DNA of 64,000 bases. Source: Paenibacillus phocaeensis. GTDB lineage: Bacteria > Bacillota > Bacilli > Paenibacillales > Paenibacillaceae. Position 1 is the first letter of the stretch; each line of letters starts with the position of its first letter. The position numbers were made by a program, and so were the translations under genes. The notes under the pieces are model-generated. The model had not been told where the DNA came from. It saw only the letters and a list, made by a program, of their open reading frames with translations, and made no database searches. The stretch spans positions 780,229-844,228 of the forward strand of contig NZ_FCOQ01000018.1 of assembly GCF_900021165.1 (NCBI RefSeq), written 5' to 3'. This document shows, one piece after another, positions 25,269 through 34,090 of this stretch.

Positions 25269-26456
25269 ATGCAAAACGGAAATCGTTTTAGAAAAATGAC
25301 CGTCATCGTCCTCGACAGCGTGGGGATCGGCGAGCTGCCGGACGCCAAAAAATTCGGCGACGAGGGTGCGCATACGCTGGGGCATATTTTACAAACTGTA
25401 CCGGGTACAAAGTTGCCGAATTTGCAGAAATTGGGATTGGGCAATATCGCGGAGCTGCCGAACTTAAGCCCGGTGGACGAGCCGGCGGCGTACTTCGGCA
25501 AGATGGCCGAGATCTCCTCAGGCAAGGATACGATGACCGGCCACTGGGAGCTCATGGGGCTGAAGATCGAAACGCCATTCCAGACGTATCCGAACGGCTT
25601 TCCGCGCGATTTGATCGCCCGCTTCGAGCAGGAAACCGGCCGTAAAATCATCGGCAACAAGCCGGCCTCGGGTACGGAGATTCTGGTGGAGCTTGGGGAA
25701 GAGCATATGAAAACCGGCAAATGGATCGTATACACCTCGGCGGACAGCGTGTTCCAAATCGCCGCTCATGAAGAGATTATCCCGCTGCCGGAACTTTACC
25801 GGGCTTGCGAAATCGCTCGCCGGCTAACGCTTGAGCCGGAGCATTCCGTCGGGCGCGTGATTGCCCGTCCGTTCGTCGGTCAGCCGGGCAACTTCCAGCG
25901 CACGCCGAACCGCCACGATTACGCGGTGAAGCCGCCGGAACCAACGGTGCTGAACGCGCTGAAGAATGCCGGCAAGGAAGTTGTGGCCATCGGGAAAATC
26001 GGCGATATTTTCTCCGGGGAAGGGATTACTGCCTCGTATCCGACGAAGAGCAACCAGCACGGGATTGAGGAAACGCTGCAGCGGATTGGCCAGGATTTCT
26101 CCGGCATGCTGTTTACGAATCTTGTCGATTTCGACTCGCTGTACGGACACCGCCGCGACCCGCAAGGTTATGCCCGTGCTCTGGAGGAATTTGACGCAGC
26201 GCTGCCTGATTTGCTGAAGAATGTAGGGGAGAACGATCTGCTGATCATTACCGCCGACCACGGCAACGATCCGATTCACGCGGGAACAGACCATACGCGC
26301 GAATACGTGCCGTTGCTCGTCTACGGGCCAAGCCTGAACAAGCCGGGCAGCCTGGGCGTCAGAGCCACGTATGCCGATTTGGCGGCGACGATCGCCGACA
26401 ATTTCCGGGTGCATGCCACCGAGCACGGCAAGAGCTTTTTGTCCGAGCTGGTCTAA
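25269..26456 (+). CDS. deoB: Phosphopentomutase
   Basis: A 395-residue alkaline-phosphatase-superfamily enzyme that interconverts (deoxy)ribose 1-phosphate and 5-phosphate. The metal aspartate is in [15 protein letters not shown] near residue 16. The phospho-accepting threonine lies in [12 protein letters not shown] near residue 88, and further metal ligands are in ITADHGNDP and GTDHTRE. Length is typical (390-395). AAAGGAG lies 9 nt before the ATG. It forms an operon with punA and pdp: the two phosphorylases release pentose 1-phosphates that DeoB channels to the pentose pathway. Confidence 0.97.
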   Translation: MQNGNRFRKMTVIVLDSVGIGELPDAKKFGDEGAHTLGHILQTVPGTKLPNLQKLGLGNIAELPNLSPVDEPAAYFGKMAEISSGKDTMTGHWELMGLKIETPFQTYPNGFPRDLIARFEQETGRKIIGNKPASGTEILVELGEEHMKTGKWIVYTSADSVFQIAAHEEIIPLPELYRACEIARRLTLEPEHSVGRVIARPFVGQPGNFQRTPNRHDYAVKPPEPTVLNALKNAGKEVVAIGKIGDIFSGEGITASYPTKSNQHGIEETLQRIGQDFSGMLFTNLVDFDSLYGHRRDPQGYARALEEFDAALPDLLKNVGENDLLIITADHGNDPIHAGTDHTREYVPLLVYGPSLNKPGSLGVRATYADLAATIADNFRVHATEHGKSFLSELV

Positions 26457-26509
26457 GAGAGGGAGTTCAAGAAGAGCGAGCTTTTATTTATGATTTGGAG
26501 GATTTCGAT

Positions 26510-27346
26510 ATGACGACTACATTGACCACTGGCATGATCCGGGAGGCGGCGGAATATATCCGTTCCCGGTCGGCGCTTGCGCCAAAGGTAGGATTAATAC
26601 TGGGCTCCGGGTTAGGCGTTCTGGCCGATTACATCGAGCAGCCGGTCAGCATAGCTTACGGCGATATCCCGTTCTTTCCGCAGTCGACGGTGGAAGGCCA
26701 TACCGGTGAGTTGCTGATCGGGACGGTGCAGGGTACGCCGGTTGTCCTGATGAAGGGCCGTTTCCATATGTACGAAGGGTACGGGCCGGAAATGACCGCA
26801 TTTCCGGTGCGGGTCATGAAGGAGCTGGGCGTCACAACGCTGCTCGTCACAAATGCCGCCGGCGGGGTGAATACCTCCTATGAGCCGGGGGATTTAATGC
26901 TGATTTCCGACCATCTGAACCTAACCGGCAGAAATCCTTTGGTCGGTCCGAATGACGAGGAGCTCGGGGCTCGCTTCCCGGACATGTCCCAGGCGTACAG
27001 CCGTCGACTGCGCGAAATCGCACGGAAGATTGCTGGGGAGAGAGGGATTCCCCTCCAAGAAGGCGTCTATGCCGGCTTGCTTGGCCCAACCTATGAGACG
27101 CCGGCAGAAATCCGCATGTTGCGGATGCTTGGCGCCGATGCGGTGGGCATGTCCACCGTCTCAGAGACGATTGTAGCCCGCCATGCGGGGCTTGAGGTGC
27201 TGGGGATTTCCTGCATCAGCAATATGGCTTCCGGCATTTTAGACCAGCCGTTGTCCCACCAGGAGGTCATGGAAACGACCGAGCGCGTGCGCGAGAAGTT
27301 TCTGAGCCTGGTGTTGTCCATCATTCCGCAAATCGGCGAAGCCTAA
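26510..27346 (+). CDS. punA: Purine-nucleoside phosphorylase, trimeric PNP-I type
   Basis: A 278-residue phosphorylase that cleaves mainly guanosine and inosine. GLILGSGLG near residue 28 binds phosphate, and LKGRFHMYEGY, TNAAGGVN and GTYE-like LGPTYETPAEIRMLR are family motifs. The conserved purine-contact residues lie in GMSTVSETIVARHAG and CISNMASG. I chose ATG 26510 with TTGGAGG 6 nt upstream; the frame starts at a TTG inside that site. It is a different family from the deoD product at 32141. Confidence 0.95.
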   Translation: MTTTLTTGMIREAAEYIRSRSALAPKVGLILGSGLGVLADYIEQPVSIAYGDIPFFPQSTVEGHTGELLIGTVQGTPVVLMKGRFHMYEGYGPEMTAFPVRVMKELGVTTLLVTNAAGGVNTSYEPGDLMLISDHLNLTGRNPLVGPNDEELGARFPDMSQAYSRRLREIARKIAGERGIPLQEGVYAGLLGPTYETPAEIRMLRMLGADAVGMSTVSETIVARHAGLEVLGISCISNMASGILDQPLSHQEVMETTERVREKFLSLVLSIIPQIGEA

Positions 27347-27365
27347 GGAACGGAGGTAGGGAGCG

Positions 27366-28697
27366 ATGAGAGCGGTAGATCTGATCCGTAAAAAAAGGGA
27401 CGGCCAGGAGCTGACAAGCGAGGAAATTGCTTTCCTGGTGAAAGGGTACAGTGAAGGGCAGATCCCTGATTATCAAATGTCGGCGTGGGCGATGGCCGTT
27501 TTTTATCAAGGGATGAGCGCCCGGGAAACGGCCGATCTGACGATGGCCATGGCTGCGTCAGGGGATACGATTGACCTCGGCTCCATTCACGGCATCAAGG
27601 TCGACAAACATTCGACCGGCGGAGTGGGCGATAAAACGACCGTCGTACTTGGTCCTCTTGTGGCGGCGGCGGGGGTGCCGGTAGCGAAGATGTCGGGCCG
27701 GGGCCTGGGGCATACCGGCGGGACGATCGACAAGCTGGAAGCGATCTCCGGATTCTCCGTAGAGCTGGGGAAAGAGCAGTTCTTCCGCCAGGTGAACGAA
27801 ATCGGCCTGGCGGTTGTCGGGCAGAGCGGCAATATGACGCCGGCCGACAAGAAGCTATATTCGCTGCGCGATGTGACCGCCACGGTCGATTCCATCCCGC
27901 TGATCGCCAGCAGCGTCATGAGCAAGAAAATCGCCGCCGGCGCGGACGCCATCGTGCTGGATGTGAAGACCGGCAGCGGCGCGTTCATGAAGACGCTGGA
28001 GGACTCGATCCGCCTGGCCAAGGCGATGGTCGATATCGGCACCCAGGTCGGCCGCCGCACGGTCGCCGTGATCAGCGACATGGACCAGCCGTTGGGTCAC
28101 GCGATCGGCAACGCGCTGGAGATCAAAGAAGCCGTCGCAACGCTGCGGGGCGAAGGTCCGGCTGACCTCGAGGAGGTCTGCCTGATCCTGGCCTCGCACA
28201 TGCTGATTCTTGGCGGCAAGGCGGAGAACGAAGAGGAAGCGCATGCCCTGCTGACCGCGCAGCTCGACAGCGGCGAAGCTTTGGAGAAGCTGAAGCAAAT
28301 GGTAGCCGCCCAAGGCGGAAATACGGAGCAGATCGACCATCCGGAGCTCCTGCCTACCGCGGAGCTGAAGGTGGACGTGAAGGCGGCAGCCGGCGGTTTC
28401 GTCGAATCGATTCAGGCCGAAGAGATCGGCATTGCCGCCATGATGCTGGGCGCTGGACGGGAAACGAAGGAATCCGTCATCGACCTGGCAGCCGGCGTGG
28501 ACCTGCGCAAGAAAATCGGCGACCCGGTCGAGGTTGGCGAAACGCTGGCCGTGCTGCATTTGAACCGCAGCCATGAAGCGGGCCGCGCGGAGGCGGAACG
28601 GCGCATCCTGAACGCCTACGGCATTTCCGGGACCAAGGTGCCGAGACGGCCGCTGGTCTTCGCGCTGGTGACGCCGGATGGCGTCAAGCGGTTCTGA
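27366..28697 (+). CDS. pdp: Pyrimidine-nucleoside phosphorylase
   Basis: A 443-residue enzyme that phosphorolyses uridine, deoxyuridine and thymidine. The signature [15 protein letters not shown] is near residue 79, and [18 protein letters not shown] near residue 108 is the phosphate/base region. The C-terminal domain (about 345-443) is the usual barrel-sandwich/PYNP domain. It starts 19 bp after punA with GGAGGTAGG upstream. In B. subtilis pdp is in the dra-nupC-pdp operon, so its place here beside deoB-punA is a rearrangement that keeps the pathway together. Confidence 0.96.
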   Translation: MRAVDLIRKKRDGQELTSEEIAFLVKGYSEGQIPDYQMSAWAMAVFYQGMSARETADLTMAMAASGDTIDLGSIHGIKVDKHSTGGVGDKTTVVLGPLVAAAGVPVAKMSGRGLGHTGGTIDKLEAISGFSVELGKEQFFRQVNEIGLAVVGQSGNMTPADKKLYSLRDVTATVDSIPLIASSVMSKKIAAGADAIVLDVKTGSGAFMKTLEDSIRLAKAMVDIGTQVGRRTVAVISDMDQPLGHAIGNALEIKEAVATLRGEGPADLEEVCLILASHMLILGGKAENEEEAHALLTAQLDSGEALEKLKQMVAAQGGNTEQIDHPELLPTAELKVDVKAAAGGFVESIQAEEIGIAAMMLGAGRETKESVIDLAAGVDLRKKIGDPVEVGETLAVLHLNRSHEAGRAEAERRILNAYGISGTKVPRRPLVFALVTPDGVKRF

Positions 28698-28768
28698 GCT
28701 TGTGCGCGTGAGACCCCGGCTGCGGACACCCGGCCGGAAACGGTAACGGGAGGCGGGATCGCATGAAA

Positions 28769-28964
28769 TAGCGGTCATTTAGGGCCTTATTTTCGCTGAA
28801 CAAGGAGTTCGCCGCTAAATAGAGGAATTATTTGTTCCTATTTGGGGCCGTAGAGGGGATAACTAGCTTGGTTATGCGCCCATTTCGAAGAATAAAGGAA
28901 GAGGATTCCTCTATGATCGCCGCGATCCCCCGTTACGTCAAAATAAGGCCCAAATCTTCCCTTA
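28769..28964. repeat. Palindromic intergenic element: four 23-bp units, 51-bp period
   Basis: The gap between pdp and dacF holds four related 23-bp units: forward at 28769-28791 and 28820-28842, inverted at 28891-28913 and 28942-28964. Both pairs are spaced by exactly 51 bp. Units begin TAGCGG, TAGAGGAA or TAAGGGAA (read forward) and end in TTATT or TATT. The outer units share a perfect 12-bp inverted repeat, GGGCCTTATTTT at 28782-28793 and its complement at 28940-28951. Inner palindromes are also present. The same architecture recurs at 45765-45947. No coding function is visible; the frame open through it into dacF is chance. Confidence 0.75.
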
Positions 28965-28997
28965 TTCAAAATGATGTGGCAACCAAACCACGAACCC

Positions 28998-29024
28998 AAA
29001 CGCCGAAAGGCGTTTTTTCTTTTT
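28998..29024 (+). terminator. Intrinsic terminator before dacF
   Basis: AAACGCC (28998-29004), a GAAA tetraloop, and GGCGTTT (29009-29015), followed by a T-rich tail. It ends the deoB-punA-pdp unit after the repeat element. Confidence 0.88.
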
Positions 29025-29030
29025 GTTCAG

Positions 29031-29060
29031 GAATATTATCCCACTTTCATGCCGATACTA
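29031..29060 (+). promoter_or_regulatory. Forespore (sigma-F/G) promoter for dacF
   Basis: GAATA at 29031-29035 is a perfect GMATR -35. After 18 bp, GATACTA at 29054-29060 matches CATNHTA at 6 of 7. dacF of B. subtilis is sigma-F dependent. The 18-bp spacer and ATACTA core are shared with the sites at 32940 and 49694. Confidence 0.65.
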
Positions 29061-29101
29061 GGTTAGCAGAATCCAGACTGATGTCCAAAGGAGGACGAAT
29101 C

Positions 29102-30292
29102 TTGAAAAGACGGGTGTTGATCTGGTTTGCCGCGATCGTTCTGGCTGTGTCGGTTTGGCCGACCTACACCAGCGCGGAGCATGGCGGACCGCATGTCGGG
29201 GATGATGAAATCACGTTGGCGGAAAATGCGCTGTCCGCTGTATTGCTTGATGCCGATACCGGGACGGTCATTTACGAGAAGAAGAGTCACGAGAAGCTGC
29301 CTCCGGCCAGCATCACCAAAATTATGACGATGTTGCTGACCATGGAAGCGATCGATAAGGGCTCGCTCAAGCTGACCGACAAGGTGACAGCCAGTGAATA
29401 TGCCGCTTCCATGGGCGGATCGCAGATCTTTCTGGAGCCGGGCGAAACGATGACGGTTGATGAGCTGCTGAAGGGGGTGGCTATGGCTTCGGGGAACGAT
29501 GCCTCCGTGGCCCTTGCCGAGAAAATCGCAGGCTCTGAAAAAGCGTTCGTCAAAATGATGAACGCGCGGGCGCAGGAGCTGGGACTGAAGGACACACATT
29601 TTGCTAACTGCAACGGCCTTCCGGTGGCGGATCACTACAGCTCCGCGCATGATATTGCCATGATGAGCCGGGAGCTGCTCAAGCATGAAGGGATCACGAA
29701 ATATACCGGCGCTTATCAGGATTACTTGCGGCAGGGAACGGAGAAGCCGTTCTGGCTCGTCAATACGAATAAGCTGGTTCGCTTCTACAGCGGGGCGGAT
29801 GGGCTGAAGACCGGCTATACGTCGGAAGCGAAGTTCTGCCTGGCCGCCACCGCGAAACGCGACGGACTGCGGCTGATCGCTGTGGTGCTGGGTGAGCCCA
29901 ACACGAAAACGCGGAACAGCGAAATATCGGCCATGTTCGACTATGCCTTCTCGCAATACGCTTTGCTGCCGATTTATCAAGCGGGGGAAACGATCGGCAA
30001 GGTGAAGGTGCAGAAGGGGATGAGCGCCCAACTGGAGCTGGCCGCTGCGAAACCGCTGAGCGTACTGGTGAAGAAAGGCGTGAAACAAGATAGCATTACG
30101 CACAAGCTGATCGCACCGGACAAGTTGGCTGCCCCGATCAAAGCGGGCCAATCCATCGGCAAGCTGGTGGTTTATCAGGATGGCCGGGTGTTGACTGAAT
30201 ATGAGCTCACCGCGCCACACGATATCGATAAAGCCGGCTGGTGGACGTTATTCAAACGAACGGCGGCACACTTGTTTTTTGTAGATTCATAG
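29102..30292 (+). CDS. dacF: D-alanyl-D-alanine carboxypeptidase DacF
   Basis: A 396-residue class A low-molecular-weight penicillin-binding protein that trims the terminal D-Ala of peptidoglycan stems outside the membrane, here in the forespore. Signal peptide is residues 1-25. Catalytic SITK is at S70-K73, SGN at about 132, and KTG in DGLKTGYTSEA near 235. The C-terminal PBP5-like beta domain completes it. The start is TTG 29102 with AAAGGAGGA 6 nt upstream; ATG 29081 is in frame but has no such site. It sits directly before spoIIAA as in Bacillus. Confidence 0.93.
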   Translation: MKRRVLIWFAAIVLAVSVWPTYTSAEHGGPHVGDDEITLAENALSAVLLDADTGTVIYEKKSHEKLPPASITKIMTMLLTMEAIDKGSLKLTDKVTASEYAASMGGSQIFLEPGETMTVDELLKGVAMASGNDASVALAEKIAGSEKAFVKMMNARAQELGLKDTHFANCNGLPVADHYSSAHDIAMMSRELLKHEGITKYTGAYQDYLRQGTEKPFWLVNTNKLVRFYSGADGLKTGYTSEAKFCLAATAKRDGLRLIAVVLGEPNTKTRNSEISAMFDYAFSQYALLPIYQAGETIGKVKVQKGMSAQLELAAAKPLSVLVKKGVKQDSITHKLIAPDKLAAPIKAGQSIGKLVVYQDGRVLTEYELTAPHDIDKAGWWTLFKRTAAHLFFVDS

Positions 30293-30318
30293 GGCTTTTC
30301 TTCTAGTTTTGTCAGTCG

Positions 30319-30348
30319 GCAGGAATCGGGCCCGGGATCGTAGAATTG
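30319..30348 (+). promoter_or_regulatory. Sigma-H promoter of the spoIIA operon
   Basis: GCAGGAATC at 30319-30327 fits RNAGGAWWW except its last base. After a 12-bp spacer, GTAGAATTG at 30340-30348 fits RNNGAATWW except its last base. It lies 34 bp before the spoIIAA start, and the B. subtilis operon uses sigma-H here. Confidence 0.72.
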
Positions 30349-30381
30349 TTGTGTTCATGTCAGGGAGGAGAGTGAACAGAC

Positions 30382-30735
30382 GTGAATTTGCATGTGGAAA
30401 TGGAAAAACACCGCGAGACGTTAATCGTACGCTTGAGCGGGGAATTGGATCATCATACGTCGGACGATGTCCGTATGCGGATGGATGAGGAGATCGCCCG
30501 CGGAAACTGCCGCAATCTCGTATTAAGCCTAAAGTCGCTGCAGTTTATGGATAGCTCCGGCATCGGTGTGATCCTCGGAAGATATAAGCTGATCAAGCAC
30601 AAGGGCGGGAAGATGGTCGTATGCGACGTTAACCCGCCGGTATACCGGCTGCTGGAAATGTCGGGATTGTTTAAGATCATGTCCATCTTCGAAAACGAGG
30701 ATATGGCGTTGACCGATCTGGAGGTGGCTCTGTGA
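30382..30735 (+). CDS. spoIIAA: Anti-sigma-F factor antagonist SpoIIAA
   Basis: A 117-residue STAS-domain protein. Unphosphorylated SpoIIAA binds SpoIIAB and frees sigma-F in the forespore; SpoIIAB phosphorylates it and SpoIIE reverses that. The phospho-serine is S58 in [14 protein letters not shown]. The start is GTG 30382 with GGGAGGAGAG upstream. Its stop overlaps the GTG of spoIIAB by 4 bp. Confidence 0.97.
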   Translation: MNLHVEMEKHRETLIVRLSGELDHHTSDDVRMRMDEEIARGNCRNLVLSLKSLQFMDSSGIGVILGRYKLIKHKGGKMVVCDVNPPVYRLLEMSGLFKIMSIFENEDMALTDLEVAL

Positions 30736-31193
30736 ATACCAACGCGAATCAAACCGGAAATTTTATGTCGCTTCAGTTCGCCGCGAAGTCTGAAAACGAA
30801 TCGTTTGCCCGGGTGACCGTTGCTGCCTTCGTTTCGCAGCTGGATCCGACGATGGATGAGATCACCGATTTGAAGACGGTCGTGTCCGAGGCGGTCACGA
30901 ATTCCATTATCCATGGATATGACGGGAACCCGGAAGGGGTTGTATCCATCTCCGCTGCGATTGAGGGCGACACCGTGACTTTGATTATTGAGGATCAAGG
31001 CCGGGGGATCGAGGATGTGGAGCTGGCGAAGCAGCCGCTATATACATCGAAGCCCGAGCTGGAACGCTCCGGCATGGGCTTTACGATCATGGAGAATTTC
31101 ATGGACGAATTCGATGTGACCAGCGAGATGGGCGGAGGTACGCGCATTCGGATGAAGAAGAGGATTGTATCCAAGAAAGCTTTATACAATTAG
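30732..31193 (+). CDS. spoIIAB: Anti-sigma-F factor / serine kinase SpoIIAB
   Basis: A 153-residue GHKL-type kinase that holds sigma-F inactive and phosphorylates SpoIIAA. The N-box is in [17 protein letters not shown], the G1 box in [10 protein letters not shown], and the ATP lid in [15 protein letters not shown]. The start is GTG 30732. At 153 residues it is slightly longer at both ends than the B. subtilis protein (146). Confidence 0.97.
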   Translation: MNTNANQTGNFMSLQFAAKSENESFARVTVAAFVSQLDPTMDEITDLKTVVSEAVTNSIIHGYDGNPEGVVSISAAIEGDTVTLIIEDQGRGIEDVELAKQPLYTSKPELERSGMGFTIMENFMDEFDVTSEMGGGTRIRMKKRIVSKKALYN

Positions 31194-31204
31194 GGGTTGG
31201 ATCT

Positions 31205-31960
31205 ATGGATGCCGAAGTGAAGCAAATCTCGAGAGAGTTTTTGGACGACACGGAAGTGAAACGGTTGATCGCCCTGAGTCAATCCGGGGACAACGCTGCC
31301 AGAGACCGGCTGGTGAACTGCAACATTCGGCTTGTTTGGTCCGTCGTGCAGCGGTTTATGAATCGGGGATACGAACCCGAGGATTTGTTTCAAATCGGCT
31401 GTATCGGCCTGCTCAAGTCGGTGGATAAGTTTGATCTCAGCTATGATGTGAAGTTTTCTACGTATGCGGTGCCGATGATCATCGGGGAAATCCAGCGTTT
31501 CCTGCGCGACGACGGGACGCTGAAGGTCAGCCGTTCGTTGAAAGAAATGGCGAACAAGGTTCGTAAGAAGAAGGATGAATTGTCCAAGCTGTTGGGCCGG
31601 CTTCCGACGGTCAAGGAAGTCGCCGACGAACTGGGGGTTACGCCCGAGGACGTTGTGTTTGCTCAGGAAGCTAACAAGCCGCCGGCGTCCATTCACGAAA
31701 CTGTGTTTGAGAATGACGGCGACCCGATCACACTGATGGATCAAATCGCCGATGAATCCCAGGAGCGTTGGTTCGACAAGCTGGCGTTGCACGAGGCGAT
31801 TGACGGCTTAACCGACCGGGAGCGGTTGATCGTGTACTTGAGGTATTACCGCGACCAGACCCAGTCGGAAGTCGCGACCCGGCTGGGCATCTCCCAGGTT
31901 CAGGTCTCCCGGCTGGAGAAGAAAATATTGCAGAGCATTCGCGACCAGATCGCGCAATGA
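31205..31960 (+). CDS. sigF: RNA polymerase sigma factor F (SpoIIAC)
   Basis: A 251-residue sigma-70 family factor, the first forespore-specific sigma. Region 2 includes RLVNCNIRLVWSVVQRF and EDLFQIGCIGLLKSVDKFD; KFSTYAVPMIIGEIQRFLRDD carries -10 recognition. Region 3 follows, and region 4 has the helix-turn-helix QSEVATRLGISQVQVSRLEKKIL. The ATG follows GGGGTTGG at 11 bp from spoIIAB. The operon ends at the terminator at 31975-32028. Confidence 0.97.
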   Translation: MDAEVKQISREFLDDTEVKRLIALSQSGDNAARDRLVNCNIRLVWSVVQRFMNRGYEPEDLFQIGCIGLLKSVDKFDLSYDVKFSTYAVPMIIGEIQRFLRDDGTLKVSRSLKEMANKVRKKKDELSKLLGRLPTVKEVADELGVTPEDVVFAQEANKPPASIHETVFENDGDPITLMDQIADESQERWFDKLALHEAIDGLTDRERLIVYLRYYRDQTQSEVATRLGISQVQVSRLEKKILQSIRDQIAQ

Positions 31961-31974
31961 CCTGACCCGTACCT

Positions 31975-32028
31975 CCCTTCGGGCAGCGGTGGCCTTCCAT
32001 AGGCGCACTCGCTTCCGAAGGGCTTTTT
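31975..32028 (+). terminator. Intrinsic terminator after the spoIIA operon
   Basis: CCCTTCGG (31975-31982) pairs with CCGAAGGG (32015-32022). Inner GCAGCG-like pairing shortens the loop, and TTTTT follows. Confidence 0.85.
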
Positions 32029-32140
32029 GCATAGGCGAAATTTGGGCGCGATGTGAATCCATATACGTTGATTGTCGCATCCTATATAATAGGGGAGTGG
32101 CAGTTATTCCAAAATTGTGAGCAAGGGAGATACCAGGAAC

Positions 32141-32848
32141 ATGAGTGTACATATCGCAGCGAAACCGGGAGAAATCGCCGAAACGATCCTGCTGCCGGGG
32201 GACCCCCTCCGGGCTAAATTTATCGCGGACACCTATTTGAGCGATGTCATCTGTTATAACGAAGTGCGCGGGATGCTGGGGTTCACCGGCACCTATCAAG
32301 GAAAACGTATTTCCGTACAAGGGACCGGCATGGGGATTCCGTCGATCTCGATTTATGTTAATGAGCTGATGAAGGAATACGGTGTCAAAAACCTAATTCG
32401 CGTTGGCACCTGCGGCGGCATGCAGCAGCATGTCCACGTGCGCGACGTGATCTTGGCCCAGGCTTCCTGCACCGATTCCAGCATGAACCGCCATGTCTTC
32501 AGCGGGTACGATTTTGCGCCGATCGCGAGCTTTGACTTGCTGAAGGCGGCCTACGAGCGCGGGGTGGAAAAGGGGCTGAAGCTGCATGTCGGCAATATTT
32601 TCAGCTCGGACATGTTCTACCGCGACGATACGAGCGTCACTTCGCTGCTGATGAAATACGGCGTGCTGGGGGTAGAGATGGAAACGACGGCACTGTATAC
32701 GCTCGCTGCCAAATACGGTGCCAAGGCGCTGACGATCTTGACCGTTAGCGATCACCTGCTGACCGGCGAGGAGACGACCGCAGAGGAGCGGCAAACGACG
32801 TTTAAACAAATGATGGAAGTGGCGCTGGATACGGCCGTATCGCTGTAA
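32141..32848 (+). CDS. deoD: Purine-nucleoside phosphorylase, DeoD type
   Basis: A 235-residue hexameric phosphorylase, the type that also accepts adenosine. [14 protein letters not shown] near residue 20 and [15 protein letters not shown] bind phosphate. GTCGGMQ, then [13 protein letters not shown] (ribose contact) and [11 protein letters not shown] (catalytic Asp) complete the active site. I chose ATG 32141, giving the normal family length; a GTG at 32117 opens the frame. A perfect TATAAT at 32085-32090 lies upstream with no good -35. It is a single-gene unit between two terminators, inserted between spoIIA and spoVA. Confidence 0.95.
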   Translation: MSVHIAAKPGEIAETILLPGDPLRAKFIADTYLSDVICYNEVRGMLGFTGTYQGKRISVQGTGMGIPSISIYVNELMKEYGVKNLIRVGTCGGMQQHVHVRDVILAQASCTDSSMNRHVFSGYDFAPIASFDLLKAAYERGVEKGLKLHVGNIFSSDMFYRDDTSVTSLLMKYGVLGVEMETTALYTLAAKYGAKALTILTVSDHLLTGEETTAEERQTTFKQMMEVALDTAVSL

Positions 32849-32874
32849 ACCCGGAGCAGTCCAACCGAAGAATC

Positions 32875-32917
32875 AAGCATGGGGATCGATGCATTGGCAT
32901 CTCCCCATGCTTTTTTT
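32875..32917 (+). terminator. Intrinsic terminator after deoD
   Basis: GCATGGGGA (32877-32885) pairs with TCCCCATGC (32902-32910), flanked by AA/TT, and is followed by seven T. Confidence 0.93.
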
Positions 32918-32939
32918 GCGGCCGCAAAATAATCATGGG

Positions 32940-32969
32940 GAGTAAAGCCCCCCCTCGCTTGGCATACTA
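32940..32969 (+). promoter_or_regulatory. Sigma-G-type promoter for spoVAA-AB-AF
   Basis: GAGTA at 32940-32944 (4 of 5 to GMATR), an 18-bp spacer, and CATACTA at 32963-32969, a full match to CATNHTA. The spoVA operon is sigma-G dependent in B. subtilis. The start codon of spoVAA is 31 bp further. Confidence 0.65.
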
Positions 32970-33000
32970 TGGGCAATACGCTTGTGGAAGGGTGGTCAGC

Positions 33001-33642
33001 ATGGATAAGGACGCTGCGTCCATCGTCTATTTGCGTCTGCGCAAGCAGGTTGGGCTGCCCGCCGGGGCGCCGATCCGGCTGCGGGACGTGGCTCGCGTGC
33101 TGGCGGAGCCGGAACTGGAGACCCAGCTGTTGGAGCTGGTGCTGGTGCGTCCGGAGCAGCGCGACGGGAATTTGATCGTGATTGATATGCTCCAGGTCAT
33201 CTCCGCCATCCAAACCCGTTATCCCGGGCTGCGCGTCGAATTGCTCGGCGAACCTCATGTGCTGGTGGAGATGGTGAAACCGGAGAAGAAGCCGTCCCTG
33301 TTGCTGTTTGCCTTGGTATGGCTGCTGCTCTTCTTCGGGGCGGCCTTGACCATCATGAACTTCCATGCCGATGTCAGCATGCCGGAAGTACAGGTGCGGA
33401 TCGTGGAGATGATTACGGGTGAACGGGACGAGCACCCCTATCTGTTTCAAGGCGCTTATTCTGTGGGCATCGGATTCGGGATGATCGTCTTCTTCAATCA
33501 TTTGTTCAGGAAGAAGTGGAATGAGGAACCTACCCCGCTGGAAGTCGAAATGTTCCTCTACCAGGAGAACCTTAACCAGTATGTCGTGGCCGAGGAGTAC
33601 AAGAAAATGCACCGCGCGGAATCCGCAGCGAAGCGAACATGA
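33001..33642 (+). CDS. spoVAA: Stage V sporulation protein AA
   Basis: A 213-residue membrane protein. The first about 95 residues are soluble (DAASIVYLRLRKQVGLPAG onward), followed by membrane segments at about 98-120 and 145-165 and a C-terminal soluble tail. SpoVA proteins form the channel for dipicolinic acid in the inner spore membrane. I chose ATG 33001 with GGAAGGGTGG upstream, since residues before it do not fit the family. It overlaps spoVAB by 4 bp (ATGA). Confidence 0.9.
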   Translation: MDKDAASIVYLRLRKQVGLPAGAPIRLRDVARVLAEPELETQLLELVLVRPEQRDGNLIVIDMLQVISAIQTRYPGLRVELLGEPHVLVEMVKPEKKPSLLLFALVWLLLFFGAALTIMNFHADVSMPEVQVRIVEMITGERDEHPYLFQGAYSVGIGFGMIVFFNHLFRKKWNEEPTPLEVEMFLYQENLNQYVVAEEYKKMHRAESAAKRT

Positions 33643-34064
33643 TATCGCCTATCGCTGCGGGGGTGACCCTCTTCCTGGGCTTGGCCGGCGGCATCGCCGT
33701 GGGCGGGGGCGTGATCGCTTTATTTATTGTGCTGGACATGATCCCGCGCCTGGCCCAGGTGACGAATTCTTACGACAAGGTGCATTGGTATGAAGGGGCG
33801 ATGATCACCGGAGCGGTGGTGGGTACGGTGGCGGACTTCTGGAATTGGCGGATTGCGGGACCTGGGTTCGTGACGGGAGTTGTCGGCTTATTTAACGGCA
33901 TTTTTGTCGGCATGCTGGCAGCCGCTTTGACCGAGGTGCTGAACGTCCTGCCGATTTTGGCCAAGCGGTTGCATATGCAGCGATATCTGTTTGGCTTCTT
34001 GCTCGCGATGGTGTTTGGCAAAATGGCGGGTTCCCTGTTCGAATGGTTTATTTACAGACCGTGA
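33639..34064 (+). CDS. spoVAB: Stage V sporulation protein AB
   Basis: A 141-residue, nearly all-membrane protein with about four to five hydrophobic helices (4-30, 50-68, 75-100, 112-135). The Gly-rich first helix GLAGGIAVGGGVIALFIVLDMIPRL is characteristic of SpoVAB. It acts in the spore membrane with SpoVAA. It starts in the spoVAA stop codon and is followed 26 bp later by spoVAF, with no spoVAC, spoVAD or spoVAE between. Confidence 0.9.
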   Translation: MISPIAAGVTLFLGLAGGIAVGGGVIALFIVLDMIPRLAQVTNSYDKVHWYEGAMITGAVVGTVADFWNWRIAGPGFVTGVVGLFNGIFVGMLAAALTEVLNVLPILAKRLHMQRYLFGFLLAMVFGKMAGSLFEWFIYRP

Positions 34065-34090
34065 AATCAAGAAACGGAGGTTGACGCTGA

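Noticed and set aside
28769..28964. Palindromic element considered as an insertion sequence or terminator pair
   Set aside because: No transposase frame, no clear target duplication, and the hairpins lack T-runs; the four-unit periodic layout fits neither.
28832..29101. A 90-codon in-frame extension upstream of dacF
   Set aside because: It runs through the palindromic element, the terminator and the forespore promoter, and the dacF signal peptide begins at TTG 29102 behind a strong ribosome binding site.
29063..30220. A 385-codon minus-strand open frame opposite dacF
   Set aside because: Shadow of dacF; no start signal and no domain.
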